Shown: positions 11,231 through 20,741 of the stretch, piece after piece
How the letters are laid out: the number at the start of each line of letters is the position of its first letter
Numbering within the stretch: position 1 is the first letter of the stretch
NCBI RefSeq assembly: GCF_014204865.1
Contig: NZ_JACHMG010000001.1
Coordinates: forward strand, 2,914,001-2,978,000
Source of the DNA: Amycolatopsis jiangsuensis
GTDB taxonomy: Bacteria > Actinomycetota > Actinomycetes > Mycobacteriales > Pseudonocardiaceae
Length of the DNA stretch: 64,000 nucleotides
Direction of reading: 5' to 3'
Notes under the pieces: model-generated
What the model was told of the DNA's origin: nothing
What the model saw: only the letters and a program-made list of their open reading frames with translations
Database searches by the model: none
Translations under genes and position numbers: made by a program

Positions 11231-11935
11231 ATGCGTTTGGCTAAGACCGTTGCGGTGGTCGTCGGGGCCGCAGCCGCGCTGGGTGTCGGGGTCGCCGCAC
11301 CGGCCAGTGCCGGTCCCCTGATCATCGGCGGGGACACTGTGGACTCCGCGCCCTGGGGCGCCCAGGTCTTCTGGGACGACCAGACCGAGTACGGCGGCTT
11401 CGAGTGCTCGGGCACGATCATCGACGCGCAGTGGGTGCTCACCGCGCAGCACTGCCTCAATGAGCCGGGCATGCACGTCAAGGTCGGGGACGTCGCGCTG
11501 GGCCAGGGCACCGAGGTGGCGGTGGACCAGCAGGAGGCCTCGCCGAACGGCGACATCGCCCTGCTGCACCTGGAGTCCGCTGTGGACACCACGTTCATGA
11601 AGCTCGCCGACGCCGACCCGGACGAGGGCGCCACCAACCAGATCTACGGCTGGGGCCGCACCGAGGGCAACAGCCCGCCCTCGGACACCCTCAAGACCGC
11701 CGACGTGGAGGTGACCGGCAGCAGCACCGACGCGTTCAACGGCAAGGCGATCGCGAGCAAGGGCGTGACCGGCGCGTCCTGGCACGGCGACTCCGGCGGC
11801 CCGCAGCTGGCCGACGGTGTGCAGGTGGGCGTGTGCTCCACCGGCGAGAACTCGGGCAGCGACAAGAACGGCACGCAGAACTACGCCAGCGTCGCCAGCA
11901 GCCGCGACTGGATCAAGCAGACCGCCGGCGTCTGA
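11231..11935 (+). CDS. Secreted trypsin-like serine protease
   Basis: A 234-residue S1 family protease. An N-terminal Sec signal peptide (MRLAKTVAVVVGAAAALGVG, cleavage expected after ASA near residue 28) precedes the mature start LIIGGDTV. The triad is visible: His in TAQHC, Asp in NGDIALLH, Ser in WHGDSGGP. Few cysteines are present, as in Streptomyces trypsin-like enzymes. ATG at 11231 follows GGAGGG. It is the only clear extracellular enzyme here and probably degrades external protein. A bidirectional hairpin follows. Confidence 0.94.
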   Translation: MRLAKTVAVVVGAAAALGVGVAAPASAGPLIIGGDTVDSAPWGAQVFWDDQTEYGGFECSGTIIDAQWVLTAQHCLNEPGMHVKVGDVALGQGTEVAVDQQEASPNGDIALLHLESAVDTTFMKLADADPDEGATNQIYGWGRTEGNSPPSDTLKTADVEVTGSSTDAFNGKAIASKGVTGASWHGDSGGPQLADGVQVGVCSTGENSGSDKNGTQNYASVASSRDWIKQTAGV

Positions 11936-11944
11936 TCCCCACCG

Positions 11945-11996
11945 GCGAAACCCCGTGCACCACATCGGAATTCCGATGTGGTGCACGGGGTTTCGC
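11945..11996. terminator. Perfect 52-bp palindrome, bidirectional terminator
   Basis: A perfect palindrome with 26-base arms centred on GGAATTCC lies between the convergent trypsin gene (ends 11935) and the acyl-CoA ligase gene (ends 12031). A TGTTTT run follows on the + strand. It is best read as a shared terminator; the lack of any loop is unusual. Confidence 0.7.
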
Positions 11997-12030
11997 TGTT
12001 TTGCGTGCCTTTCTCGGTGGCACGCGAGGG

Positions 12031-13494
12031 TCAGCGCAGCGCGAGCAGTGCCGTCTTGTCCGGTTTTCCGGCTGCTGTCACGGGAACTTCGCCGATCACG
12101 GTGAACGTCGCGGGTACCGCGGCCTCCCCCAGCTCGGCCGCCACCGTCGCACGCAACCGGTCCGGGTCGGGTGCCCGGCCGGGAGCCGCGACGACGAAGG
12201 CGTGCGCTGCCTCCCCCGTCCGCTCGTCCGGCGCGGCCACGACGTAGGCCTGGTCCACGTCCTCGTGGGAAGCGAGGGCGCGTTCGATCGGCCCGGTGTA
12301 GTGGATCACCGCGTTCACGATCACCACGTCGCGCGATCGTCCGGTCAGGTGCAGGAATCCGCGCTCGTCCAGCTGCCCCACGTCCTGGGTGCGGACCCAG
12401 CCCGCCGACCGGACCGCCGAAGTCTGCGCCGGGTCCCGCCAGTAGCCGGCGAACGCGGTGGACGTCCGGACGAAGACCTCCCCCGAGGCCCCGGCAGGCA
12501 GCACGGTGCCCGCTGCGTCGCGGATCTGCACTTCCACGCCCTCGCAGGGCAGGCCGACCGAAGCCAGGGCCGGCGGATACGCAATCACGTCCGCGGCGCT
12601 CAGCACCGTCAGCTTGCCGGTCTCGGTCTGGCCGTAACCCTGGCGCAGGGCCGGGCCGATCCGGTCGAACGCCTCCGCGAGCAGCCGCGGTTCCACCGGC
12701 GAGCCCGCGACGGTCAGCATCCGAAGGCCGGACAGGTCGACGTTCTCCTCGCGCAGCACGTCGAGGATCCGGTAGAGCCGGGGCACCGTCACCAGCGCCG
12801 CGGTCACGTCCAGCCGCGGCAGAATCCACGGGAAGTCCGGCAGCGCCTCCGGAATCACCACGGTGCCGCCGGCGAGCAGGCAGGCCTGCAGGTGCATCAC
12901 CATCACCGCGCTGGTGAGCGTGCCGAAGAGCAGGAACCGCCGGTACTCTTCGGCCAGCTCGGTCTCCGGCTGGCCCCGGTGTTCCACACCGAGCGCCGCG
13001 AGCGCGCCGAAATCGAACGCGACGCCCTTCGGCACTCCGGTGCTGCCACTCGTGAACACCACCCAGCCGAGCTCGCCCGGTGTGCCCTGCGGTACCGGTT
13101 CCTCATACGCGGCAAGCAGTTCCGGGCCGATCCGGAGCATCGTGGCCGACGTCGCGGCGCGCAGCCGCGTGCTCTCGGACGCCTCGTCGACGACCACGGC
13201 GGCCACTCCGTCCAGCACCGCCTGGAGGTGCTCCGGCGGCAACCCGGCACGCACCCCCACCGCCCGGCACCCGAGCGTCTGCACGGCGAGCTGCGCGGCC
13301 CATCCCTCCGGTGTGACCGCGGTGGCGAGGCCGACGCCGTCCCCGGGACGCACCCCGGCCGCCCGCAGACCGGCGGTCAGCCGGCCGACCAGCTCGAGCA
13401 CCTCGCCGCGGGTGACACGGCGAGGACCGTGCTCGAACGCCACCGCGCCCGGTTCCCGGCGCAACGCGTCCAGCAGTGCCTGCGGATACCCCAT
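12031..13494 (-). CDS. AMP-dependent acyl-CoA synthetase/ligase
   Basis: A 487-residue ANL-superfamily adenylating enzyme. Core motifs are the P-loop-like FTSGSTGVPKGV, the A5 motif QGYGQTETG, GWVRTQDVG, the hinge GRSRDVVIVNAVIHYTGPIE, and the C-terminal lysine in TAAGKPDK. It activates a carboxylic acid with ATP and presumably loads CoA. It is slightly shorter than typical (500-550). ATG at 13494 follows GGAGGACG. No carrier protein or condensing enzyme adjoins it, so there is no sign of a natural-product cluster. Confidence 0.88.
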   Translation of the reverse strand: MGYPQALLDALRREPGAVAFEHGPRRVTRGEVLELVGRLTAGLRAAGVRPGDGVGLATAVTPEGWAAQLAVQTLGCRAVGVRAGLPPEHLQAVLDGVAAVVVDEASESTRLRAATSATMLRIGPELLAAYEEPVPQGTPGELGWVVFTSGSTGVPKGVAFDFGALAALGVEHRGQPETELAEEYRRFLLFGTLTSAVMVMHLQACLLAGGTVVIPEALPDFPWILPRLDVTAALVTVPRLYRILDVLREENVDLSGLRMLTVAGSPVEPRLLAEAFDRIGPALRQGYGQTETGKLTVLSAADVIAYPPALASVGLPCEGVEVQIRDAAGTVLPAGASGEVFVRTSTAFAGYWRDPAQTSAVRSAGWVRTQDVGQLDERGFLHLTGRSRDVVIVNAVIHYTGPIERALASHEDVDQAYVVAAPDERTGEAAHAFVVAAPGRAPDPDRLRATVAAELGEAAVPATFTVIGEVPVTAAGKPDKTALLALR

Positions 13495-13606
13495 CGTGGC
13501 CGTCCTCCTCGTCGCCCGGACCCTCCTGGACAAGGAGTACCGCAGAGTTCTCAGAATCCCCTCAGTGCGTCGGCCGGAGCCGGTGACGCCTCCGCGGCTC
13601 CGGCCA

Positions 13607-14569
13607 TCACACCTCCATTGCCCGCAGCGCCGGTTTGGCCGTCCGCACCGACAGCACCGTCCCGGTCGCCACCACGACGAGCAATGCCGCCACCGCGGCC
13701 AGCGTCCAGAAGTCCGGCCGCACTATCGACTGGCCACGCAGTGCCTGCCAGGTGACGATCGCGAGCGTGCCCGCGTAGCCTGCGGCCGCGGTCCGGACCA
13801 GACGACGTCGCACCACGTCGCCGGACAGCGCCGGAAAACGCCGGGCCAGCACGACCAGTCCGAACGCGATCAACGGCAGTACCTGGATCGCGTGGATTCC
13901 GAGGAAGTGCGGGATGCGCAGATCCCCGCCTGCGGTGCTCCAGCCCAGCAGTGGCAAGCCGGGGCCGCCATCGGCAAGTCCTACTGTGTGAGCACCGACC
14001 GTGGACGGCTTCACCCCCTCCGCGTACACCGCCTTTTGCCCGGGCGTCGCGCTGAACATCAACAGCGCCAACCCCATTCCGGTAGCCGCGAGTGCGGTTC
14101 CCCAGCGCAATGCCGACGTCAACGCGCGGTCCGGCAGCTTCTGGAACAACAACAGCACCACCACCGCCGCGGTCGCTCCCCACGCGGTGAACGCTCCGGT
14201 GGCGAGGAAGTTGTTGATCTGGATGTCAGCAGGCGTCGCCGTGTTGAAGTGCAGCGTGCGGGCGCGGAAGATCACCTGCCACGCCAGCAATACCATGTCC
14301 GTACCGATGCCCACCGTGAATACGGTGCCCAGCCACCAGCCCACCCGCCTGCCACGGCGCAGCAGGGACAGCAGCCAGGCCAGGGTGAGCGCGTACATCC
14401 CCACCGAAATCGCGAACTTGAACGGTTTGGCCCAGATCGGTGCGTTGACGAGGGTGCGGTGATCGACGAGCAGCCCCACCGTAGACGCGGCCAGCAGCAG
14501 TGCCATTGCCGCGGCCAGCACCACCAGCGGGCGGTGCAGCGTGCGGAGTACGGGTCCCCAGTCGGTCAT
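13607..14569 (-). CDS. Multi-spanning membrane protein, unknown function
   Basis: A 320-residue integral membrane protein with about eight hydrophobic segments. Features include a conserved-looking APIWAKPFKFAISVGMYALTLAW after the first helix, a middle loop with GVKPSTVGAHTVG, and RIPHFLGIHAIQVLPLIAFG, whose paired histidines could bind a metal or heme. I do not recognise a characterised family. ATG at 14569 (MTDWGPVL) is chosen; an ATG six codons upstream is possible. It is on the same strand as the acyl-CoA ligase but separated by about 110 bases. Confidence 0.75.
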   Translation of the reverse strand: MTDWGPVLRTLHRPLVVLAAAMALLLAASTVGLLVDHRTLVNAPIWAKPFKFAISVGMYALTLAWLLSLLRRGRRVGWWLGTVFTVGIGTDMVLLAWQVIFRARTLHFNTATPADIQINNFLATGAFTAWGATAAVVVLLLFQKLPDRALTSALRWGTALAATGMGLALLMFSATPGQKAVYAEGVKPSTVGAHTVGLADGGPGLPLLGWSTAGGDLRIPHFLGIHAIQVLPLIAFGLVVLARRFPALSGDVVRRRLVRTAAAGYAGTLAIVTWQALRGQSIVRPDFWTLAAVAALLVVVATGTVLSVRTAKPALRAMEV

Positions 14570-14821
14570 GCTGCCAGCGTTGTCCACAGCGGGCAGGCAA
14601 GCACTGGTGTCCGCCCGCCTGGCTCGGGTAGGGCTCTCCCCACCGCACCGGCTGCCGGCAACAGTGCCGTCACGGCAGCGAAGGGCGCGCTGCCTTGCCC
14701 GGAAAGGGCTACTGCGGTGGTTGGCGGACCTCTCCGGCGAAACCAGGATCCGTTGCTCGCCAGTGGAGACCCACCGGAGAACCCCCGCACGAGGTGATCG
14801 CTTTTGCGGCAGCGTTCGCCG

Positions 14822-15574
14822 TCATCGGTTCCCACCGTTGTCCCGAACCGGTCTGATCCGTACGGGTTCGAACCCCGAAGGCCGCCGGCCCCGGGACCGG
14901 CCACGGCGGAACGCGGCCACGCCGATTCCCGCGGCAACCGCGACGACCACTGCACCCACGACGGTCATCCCGGCCGCGACATTCCCTTCCGGAGGGGACT
15001 TCGCAGGCACCGGTCCCGCCACCGGCAAGGCCGATCGCTCAGCCGGCGCGCCATGACCGGCCACAGTGGATGGAGACGCCCAGGGCACCGTGATCTGGGT
15101 ATCGACACGTCCCCGGCCCCGGCGTGGCACGTGACCATCGGACGGCGAGTGGGAAGCCGTCAGGGTCGACCGGTTCACGACCTGGCGTCCCGCAGGGACC
15201 GCCTGTTGAGTGCCGACGAGCCCGGCCGCGATCGTGCCCGGGTTGTCGCAATCGCCGTCGGTGGTGCGGGCCCCGCCGACTACCTGCCCGGCGGCGAACT
15301 GACCGTCGGCCTGGCCGGCACCCGTACCGAGCACCAGCTGGATCCCGCCCCTGGTGACCGGCCACAGCCGGGGCGGATGCACGGGCCGCTGTCCCCGCGG
15401 CATCGCACCGGAGCAGGTACCGGATAAATTCGGGCAAGTGGCCGCGCCGGCCCACGCAGCCACACCGGCGGACGTGACCACCTCCTCGGATCCCGTCGCG
15501 CCCGAAGGTCCGGCCGAAGCCGGCAGACTCAACGCGACCAGCCCGGCCGCCGCCGCGGAAGCGAGTCCCCGCAC
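14822..15574 (-). CDS. Secreted, C-terminally membrane-anchored hypothetical protein
   Basis: About 250 residues with an N-terminal signal peptide (VRGLASAAAAGLVALSLPASA), an extracellular part rich in Gly, Ala and Thr, a proline-rich linker, and a C-terminal hydrophobic helix (MTVVGAVVVAVAAGIGV) followed by RRGRSRGRR. This is the layout of a surface protein anchored by one helix. Two cysteines in TCPNLSGTC and one in DGDCDN may form disulfides. I prefer GTG 15574 because GGGAGG lies 8 nt upstream; GTG 15583 would sit on the ribosome site. The function is unknown. The 234 bases before the next gene hold nothing obvious. Confidence 0.6.
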   Translation of the reverse strand: MRGLASAAAAGLVALSLPASAGPSGATGSEEVVTSAGVAAWAGAATCPNLSGTCSGAMPRGQRPVHPPRLWPVTRGGIQLVLGTGAGQADGQFAAGQVVGGARTTDGDCDNPGTIAAGLVGTQQAVPAGRQVVNRSTLTASHSPSDGHVPRRGRGRVDTQITVPWASPSTVAGHGAPAERSALPVAGPVPAKSPPEGNVAAGMTVVGAVVVAVAAGIGVAAFRRGRSRGRRPSGFEPVRIRPVRDNGGNR

Positions 15575-15647
15575 GCTGGTCACCTCCCGTCGTTTTCCTT
15601 GCCCGGCAAGGGGAGCCTAGTCCGGAGTGGACCGCCAAGACAGGGGT

Positions 15648-16547
15648 TCAGCGCAGATCCATCCCGAGGTCCAGCGCGGGCGAGGAGTGCGTGAGCGCGC
15701 CCACCGAGAGGTAGTCCACACCGGACTCGGCGTACTCCCGCGCACGGTCGACCGTGAGCCCGCCGGAGGATTCCAGCCGGGTCTTCGGCGCGATCTCGTC
15801 CCGCCGGGTGACCGCCTTCGCGCAGTCGCCCGGGGTGAAGTTGTCCAGCAGCACCTCGTCCGCGCCCGCCTCCAGCGCCTCGTCCAGCTGGGCCAGGTCG
15901 TCGACCTCGACCTCGCACGGCAGCTGCGGCGCGTGTTCGCGGGCCGCGGCCAGCGCCGCGGTGACCGATCCGGCCGCGACGACGTGGTTGTCCTTGATCA
16001 GCACGGCGTCGCCGAGCCCCATCCGGTGGTTCACCCCGCCACCGCGGCGCACCGCGTACTTCTGCAGCAACCGCAGGCCGGGCGTGGTCTTGCGCGAATC
16101 CCGCACCGCGGCACCGGTTCCCTCGATCGCGGACACCCACTCCGCGGTCGCGGTCGCGACCCCGGAGAGCTGGCAGAGCAGGTTGAGCGCCGTGCGTTCC
16201 GCGGTCAGCAGCCCGCGCACCGGACCACGGAGCACGAGCACCGGCTCCCCCGCGGCGGGCCGCGCACCGTCTTCACGGCTGGCCACCACTTCGAAATCGG
16301 GCCCCAGCACGGCGTCGAAAACCGCCAGTGCCACCGGAATTCCGGCGACCACTCCGGCGACCCGCGGCGTCAGCTCCGCGACGGCCCGCGCGTTCGCGGG
16401 CACTGTCGACGCCGTGGTGGCGTCCGGGCCGTACCGGAGGTCCTCCTCCAGCGCCGTCGTGACGACCCGGCGCATGTCGGCCTCGTCGAGACCGGCTTCG
16501 GCCAGCGCCAGTGCCACGGGGGCGGAGAACGGGAACAAGACGGTCAT
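15648..16547 (-). CDS. nadC: Nicotinate-nucleotide pyrophosphorylase (quinolinate phosphoribosyltransferase)
   Basis: NadC joins quinolinate to PRPP, releasing CO2, to give nicotinate mononucleotide. The 299 residues match the family. Typical motifs are TAERTALNLLCQLSGVAT, DSRKTTPGLRLLQKYAVRRGGGVNHRMGL, IKDNH, EVEVDDLAQ, and LLDNFTP, with ESSGGL near the end. The start overlaps the nadB stop (ATGA), so it is the third gene of a coupled nadA-nadB-nadC operon. Confidence 0.97.
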   Translation of the reverse strand: MTVLFPFSAPVALALAEAGLDEADMRRVVTTALEEDLRYGPDATTASTVPANARAVAELTPRVAGVVAGIPVALAVFDAVLGPDFEVVASREDGARPAAGEPVLVLRGPVRGLLTAERTALNLLCQLSGVATATAEWVSAIEGTGAAVRDSRKTTPGLRLLQKYAVRRGGGVNHRMGLGDAVLIKDNHVVAAGSVTAALAAAREHAPQLPCEVEVDDLAQLDEALEAGADEVLLDNFTPGDCAKAVTRRDEIAPKTRLESSGGLTVDRAREYAESGVDYLSVGALTHSSPALDLGMDLR

Positions 16548-18187
16548 GCTGCTCCTTCCAGGGAGTTCGGGCCGACCAGCACCGGCTGGCCGGACGGGCT
16601 GAGCCGGAGCAGCTGGCTACGCCGCCAGCGGCGCTCGTCACGGTCCGGGAAGTCGGTACGCACGTGACTGGCCCGCGATTCGGTACGGCACGCGGCCGCG
16701 ACGAGCAACGCCTGCGCCACCACGGTGAGCGCCGCGTCTTCCACCGCCGCATGCGTCCACAGTGGACCCAGCTCGGTGGACAGATCGAGAACCGAACCGG
16801 CGGCCGCGAGCCCGTCGGCGTCCCGTCCGATGGCGGCGTACCGGCTCATCACCCGTTGCAGCGCATCCCGTTCGGCGATCGGTGCGGACGTCCGTTCGGG
16901 CATCCGGCCACGACCCGGATCCGGCAGCATCCCGGCCGCGAGGTCCGCGGCGACCGCCTCCGCCGCCCGCTGCCCGACCACGAGACCTTCGAGCAGGCTG
17001 TTGGACGCCAGCCGGTTCGCACCGTGCAACCCGGTCCGCGCCACTTCGCCCGCCGCGTACAGCCCGGTTACCGTGGACCGTCCGTCCACAGTGGTCACTA
17101 CGCCGCCGCAGGCGAAATGTGCGGCAGGAGTGACCGGGATCGGGTCCACGGCCGGATCGATGCCCACCTTCGCACAGGCCGCGTGCACTGTCGGGAACCT
17201 TGCGGCGAACGCGGAAATGCCCGTGGCATCGAGCAGAACGTGATCGTCGATGCCGCCGGGGGCCTGCGACATCCGACGGGTGATCGCCGCGGCCACGACG
17301 TCCCGCGGGGCCAGATCGCCCAGCGGGTGCACGCCCGCCATCACCGGCGCCCCCGCGCCGTCGACCAGCGTCGCCCCTTCACCGCGTACCGCTTCGCTGA
17401 CCAGCGGGCACCGTCCGCGCGCGCCCGGCGTGTAGAGCACCGTGGGGTGGAACTGCACGAACTCGAGGTCCGCGACCGTCGCGCCGGCCCGCAACGCGAG
17501 CGCGAGCCCGTCACCGGTCGCCGGCTCGGGGTTGGACGTCGCCTGGTAGAGCTGGCCGAAGCCACCGCTGGCGAGCACGACCGCCGAGGCCCGCACCACG
17601 CCGGGCACGCCACGCCGGTCCAGCACGGTCACTCCCGCGACCTCGCCCGCGGGCGTGCGCAGCGCGTCGACCGCGATGTGGTGCTCCAGCACCGGCACCC
17701 GCCGGTCGGTCACCTGGCCGACCAGCGCGCGCTCGACCTCGGCACCGGTGGCGTCACCGCCCGCGTGGATGATCCGGAACGCGCTGTGCCCGCCTTCCCG
17801 GGTCCGCGACAGCCCGCCGGCCCCGCGGTCGAACACCGCACCGTTCGCGAACAGCTCCGTGACCGCGGCCGGACCACCCGCGACGATCGAGCGCACGGCG
17901 TCCTCCTCGCAGAGCCCGGCCCCGGCGGTGACCGTGTCCTCGGCGTGCTGGGCCACCGTGTCGTCCCGGTCGTGGTCGCCGGCCAGCACCACGGCCACGC
18001 CGCCCTGCGCCCACCGGGTGTTGCCGTCCGAAACCGCCGCCTTGGTCACCACGAGCACGTGCAGCCCGAGCTCGTGGGCCCGCAGCGCGGCGGTCAGCCC
18101 GGCCACCCCGCTGCCGACCACGACCAGATCGGCCCTGGCTTCCCACACCGGGGTTTTCGCCTGGAGATCGCTAACCGGGGTGGTCAT
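16544..18187 (-). CDS. nadB: L-aspartate oxidase
   Basis: A flavoprotein of 547 residues oxidising L-aspartate to iminoaspartate, which NadA condenses with dihydroxyacetone phosphate. The FAD motif [16 protein letters not shown] is near residue 22. Other family motifs are [24 protein letters not shown], and [19 protein letters not shown] at 18187 overlaps the nadA stop (ATGA); a longer reading into nadA is a phase coincidence. The C-terminal helical domain is complete. Confidence 0.97.
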   Translation of the reverse strand: MTTPVSDLQAKTPVWEARADLVVVGSGVAGLTAALRAHELGLHVLVVTKAAVSDGNTRWAQGGVAVVLAGDHDRDDTVAQHAEDTVTAGAGLCEEDAVRSIVAGGPAAVTELFANGAVFDRGAGGLSRTREGGHSAFRIIHAGGDATGAEVERALVGQVTDRRVPVLEHHIAVDALRTPAGEVAGVTVLDRRGVPGVVRASAVVLASGGFGQLYQATSNPEPATGDGLALALRAGATVADLEFVQFHPTVLYTPGARGRCPLVSEAVRGEGATLVDGAGAPVMAGVHPLGDLAPRDVVAAAITRRMSQAPGGIDDHVLLDATGISAFAARFPTVHAACAKVGIDPAVDPIPVTPAAHFACGGVVTTVDGRSTVTGLYAAGEVARTGLHGANRLASNSLLEGLVVGQRAAEAVAADLAAGMLPDPGRGRMPERTSAPIAERDALQRVMSRYAAIGRDADGLAAAGSVLDLSTELGPLWTHAAVEDAALTVVAQALLVAAACRTESRASHVRTDFPDRDERRWRRSQLLRLSPSGQPVLVGPNSLEGAA

Positions 18188-19194
18188 TCGCCACCGCCCG
18201 GCTGCCCGATCTCGATCATCCGCCGCACCGAAGCACGCGCCCGCGCGGCCACGGCGGCGTCCACGTGCACCTCGTCGGCGCCCTGCTCCAGGCACCGCAG
18301 CAGGGCGGCCGGGGTGATCATCTTCATGTACCGGCACGAGGCCCGGTCGTTCACCGCACGGAAGTCGATCTCCGGCGCGGCCTTGCGCAGCTGGTGGATC
18401 ATGCCGATCTCGGTGGCCACGAGCACCGAACGCGCCCGGGTGTCCCGCGCCGCGTGCAGCATGTCGCCGGTGGAGAGGATCTTCACCCGTTCCGGGGCCA
18501 CCGCGCCCTCGCCCGCCAGGTACAGCGCCGAGGTCGCGCAGCCGCACTCCGGGTGGATGAACAGGTCCGCGTCCGGGTCCTGCTCGGCGCGCGCGGCCAG
18601 CTCGGCGCCGTTGATCCCGGCGTGGACGTGGCATTCACCGGCCCACACGTGCAGGTTCTCCCGCCCGGTCACGCGCTTGACGTGCGCCCCGAGGAACTGG
18701 TCGGGCAGGAACAGCACCTCCTTCTCGGCGGGGATCGAGGCGACCACGTCGACCGCGTTGGAGGAGGTGCAGCAAATGTCCGTCTCGGCCTTCACCTCGG
18801 CCGTGGTGTTCACGTAGGAGACCACGACGGCGCCGGGGTGCTCGGCCTTCCAGGCACGCAGCTGCTCGCCGGTGATGGAGTCGGCGAGCGAGCAGCCTGC
18901 CCGCGCGTCCGGGATCAGCACGGTCTTGCCCGGCGCGAGGATCTTCGCCGTCTCGGCCATGAAGTGCACGCCGCAGAAGACGATGGTGTCCGCCTCGCTG
19001 CTCGCCGCGATCCGGCTGAGCGCGAGCGAATCGCCGGTGTGGTCGGCGATGTCCTGGATCTCGGGCACCTGGTAGTTGTGCGCGAGCAGCACCGCGTTGC
19101 GCGCCCGGGCGAGCTCCCGCACCCGGGCCGCCCAGTCCGCGTCCGCCTCGACCCCGCCGTAGGGGATCAGGTCCTTCTCCACCGTGGTGGTCAT
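18184..19194 (-). CDS. nadA: Quinolinate synthase
   Basis: A [4Fe-4S] enzyme making quinolinate from iminoaspartate. The 336 residues include [48 protein letters not shown] with one cluster cysteine, [20 protein letters not shown], and a C-terminal HPECGC. The order nadABC is the usual actinobacterial one. GGAGGG precedes the ATG. The adjacent NrtR gene is divergent, and its operator lies between the two starts, so NAD-responsive repression is likely. Confidence 0.97.
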   Translation of the reverse strand: MTTTVEKDLIPYGGVEADADWAARVRELARARNAVLLAHNYQVPEIQDIADHTGDSLALSRIAASSEADTIVFCGVHFMAETAKILAPGKTVLIPDARAGCSLADSITGEQLRAWKAEHPGAVVVSYVNTTAEVKAETDICCTSSNAVDVVASIPAEKEVLFLPDQFLGAHVKRVTGRENLHVWAGECHVHAGINGAELAARAEQDPDADLFIHPECGCATSALYLAGEGAVAPERVKILSTGDMLHAARDTRARSVLVATEIGMIHQLRKAAPEIDFRAVNDRASCRYMKMITPAALLRCLEQGADEVHVDAAVAARARASVRRMIEIGQPGGGE

Positions 19195-19250
19195 GTGTGG
19201 CCCTCCTGGACCCGGAAACCGGCCGTTGCCACCCGGTTCCGCTCCGCCTG

Positions 19251-19273
19251 GTTTTCGCCTTACAATCGAAAAC
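19251..19273. promoter_or_regulatory. NrtR-type operator overlapping -10
   Basis: A perfect inverted repeat GTTTTCG-9-CGAAAAC lies between nadA and nrtR. Its spacer contains TACAAT (19261-19266), a good -10 for nrtR whose GTG begins 8 nt later. Binding here would block nrtR transcription directly and could shadow the nadA promoter. Confidence 0.6.
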
Positions 19274-19274
19274 T

Positions 19275-19973
19275 GTGCGAAGTCATCTTAACACTCAGGC
19301 CCCGCTCGTCCACGAGGTTCTGGCCGCCGTCCTGCAAGTGCGTTCGGACACACTGCGGGTCCTGCTGTGGCGCCGGGCGCTCGACCCGCACCTTGGCCGC
19401 TGGTCCCTGCCCGGCGGGCGGCTGCGCCCGGACGAGGACGTGGAGACCTCGATCCGCCGCCAGCTCGCCGAGAAGGTGGATGTCCGGCAGCTCAAGCACG
19501 TGGAGCAGCTCGCCGTGTTCAGCGACCCGGACCGGGTGCCGGGGCCACGCGTCGTGGCCACCGCGTTCCTCGGCCTCGTCCCGTCGGACGTCGACCCGGT
19601 GGTTCCCGAGGACACCCGGTGGCACGACGTGAACACCTTGCCGCGCACCGCGTTCGACCACGAGGCCATCGTGCTGCGCGCCCGCGACCGGCTCCGTTCG
19701 AAACTGAGTTACACCAACCTCGGCTTCGCACTCGCGCCCGGCGAGTTCACCGTCTCCGCGCTGCGCGGCCTGTATTCCGCGGCGCTGGGCTACACGGTGG
19801 CGGCGACGAACCTGCAACGCGTGCTGCAGCGGCGCGGCCTGCTCGTCCCCACCGGGCACACCGTCTCCCCCGGCCGGGCGGGCGGGCGTCCGGCGGCGCT
19901 GTTCTCCTTCGCGGACAAGGGGATGCAGGTGACCGACCCGTTCGCGGTGCTGAAACCCCCGCCCCGCAAGTGA
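19275..19973 (+). CDS. nrtR: NrtR-type Nudix transcriptional regulator of NAD synthesis
   Basis: A 232-residue protein with an N-terminal Nudix-like domain and a C-terminal winged helix. The Nudix box is degenerate: [21 protein letters not shown], where the catalytic REUxEE is RQLAEK, so hydrolysis is unlikely, as known for NrtR regulators that sense ADP-ribose or NAD-related ligands. The C-terminal part ([19 protein letters not shown]) fits the DNA-binding region. It sits divergently beside nadABC. GTG 19275 is placed for a leaderless transcript from TACAAT. Confidence 0.88.
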   Translation: MRSHLNTQAPLVHEVLAAVLQVRSDTLRVLLWRRALDPHLGRWSLPGGRLRPDEDVETSIRRQLAEKVDVRQLKHVEQLAVFSDPDRVPGPRVVATAFLGLVPSDVDPVVPEDTRWHDVNTLPRTAFDHEAIVLRARDRLRSKLSYTNLGFALAPGEFTVSALRGLYSAALGYTVAATNLQRVLQRRGLLVPTGHTVSPGRAGGRPAALFSFADKGMQVTDPFAVLKPPPRK

Positions 19974-20024
19974 GCCCGCGCGCACGGACTGCGCGCCCGC
20001 CCGCCTGCCCGTACCGTGGACGCC

Positions 20025-20741
20025 GTGACCGAGCCGGAGCAAGCACCAGGGACCACGGCGATCCTGCCGTTGTTCCCGCTGCAGACTGTGCTGCTCCCGG
20101 GTACCCACCTGCCGTTGCACATCTTCGAACCGCGCTACCGGCAGCTGACCGCCGATCTGGTCACCGGCACCGTGCCGGGCCGCGAGTTCGGCGTGGTCGC
20201 GCTGCGTGCCCCGCTCGTGCGTGAGGTACGTGGTCTGGACCATGTGTACGACGTGGGGTGCAGCACCGTACTGCGCGAGGCCAAGCGCCTGCCGGACGGC
20301 CGCTACGACGTGATCACCCGCGCCTCCCGGCGGTTCCGGTTGCGTGAGCTGGACCGGGAATCCGCCCCGTACCTGATCGGCACGGTGGAGTGGCTGCCCG
20401 ACGCGCCACTGCCCGCCGCGATCGAGGCGACCGGCCGCCGGCTCGGCGAGGTGGCCCGCACCGCGCACGAACGGTACTGCGAGTCCGCCTGGCACGCCGA
20501 CGACTGGCATTCCCCGCACGAGGACGCCGACCTGACCGAACTGGCCTACCAGCTGGCCGCGGACTGCCTGCTGCCGCTGGAAGACCGTCAGCTGCTGCTG
20601 GAGGAGACCCATCCGCTGCGACGGCTGCGCATCGCCTGCCGCCTGCTCACCCGCGAGGCCGGTTTCCTGGAAACCCTCGGCGCGGTTCCGCTGCCCCCCA
20701 CCCAGCTCACCGAGTTCACGAAGCCGGCGAATCTGAACTGA
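20025..20741 (+). CDS. LON substrate-binding domain protein
   Basis: A 238-residue stand-alone protein related to the N-terminal substrate-recognition domain of Lon protease, without ATPase or protease domains. The hallmark is LPLFPLQTVLLPGTHLPLHIFEPRYRQL near the start, then GREFGVVALR and VGCSTVLREAKRLPDGRYDVITRASRRFRL. Its role in actinobacteria is not established. GTG 20025 is preferred: TACCGT at 20012-20017 ends 7 nt before it. The 3' end overlaps the convergent TetR gene by 26 bases. Confidence 0.85.
   Translation: MTEPEQAPGTTAILPLFPLQTVLLPGTHLPLHIFEPRYRQLTADLVTGTVPGREFGVVALRAPLVREVRGLDHVYDVGCSTVLREAKRLPDGRYDVITRASRRFRLRELDRESAPYLIGTVEWLPDAPLPAAIEATGRRLGEVARTAHERYCESAWHADDWHSPHEDADLTELAYQLAADCLLPLEDRQLLLEETHPLRRLRIACRLLTREAGFLETLGAVPLPPTQLTEFTKPANLN

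Noticed and set aside
11945..11996. Palindrome as an insertion-sequence end or attachment site
   Set aside because: No transposase, integrase or direct repeats nearby; location between convergent stops fits a terminator better.
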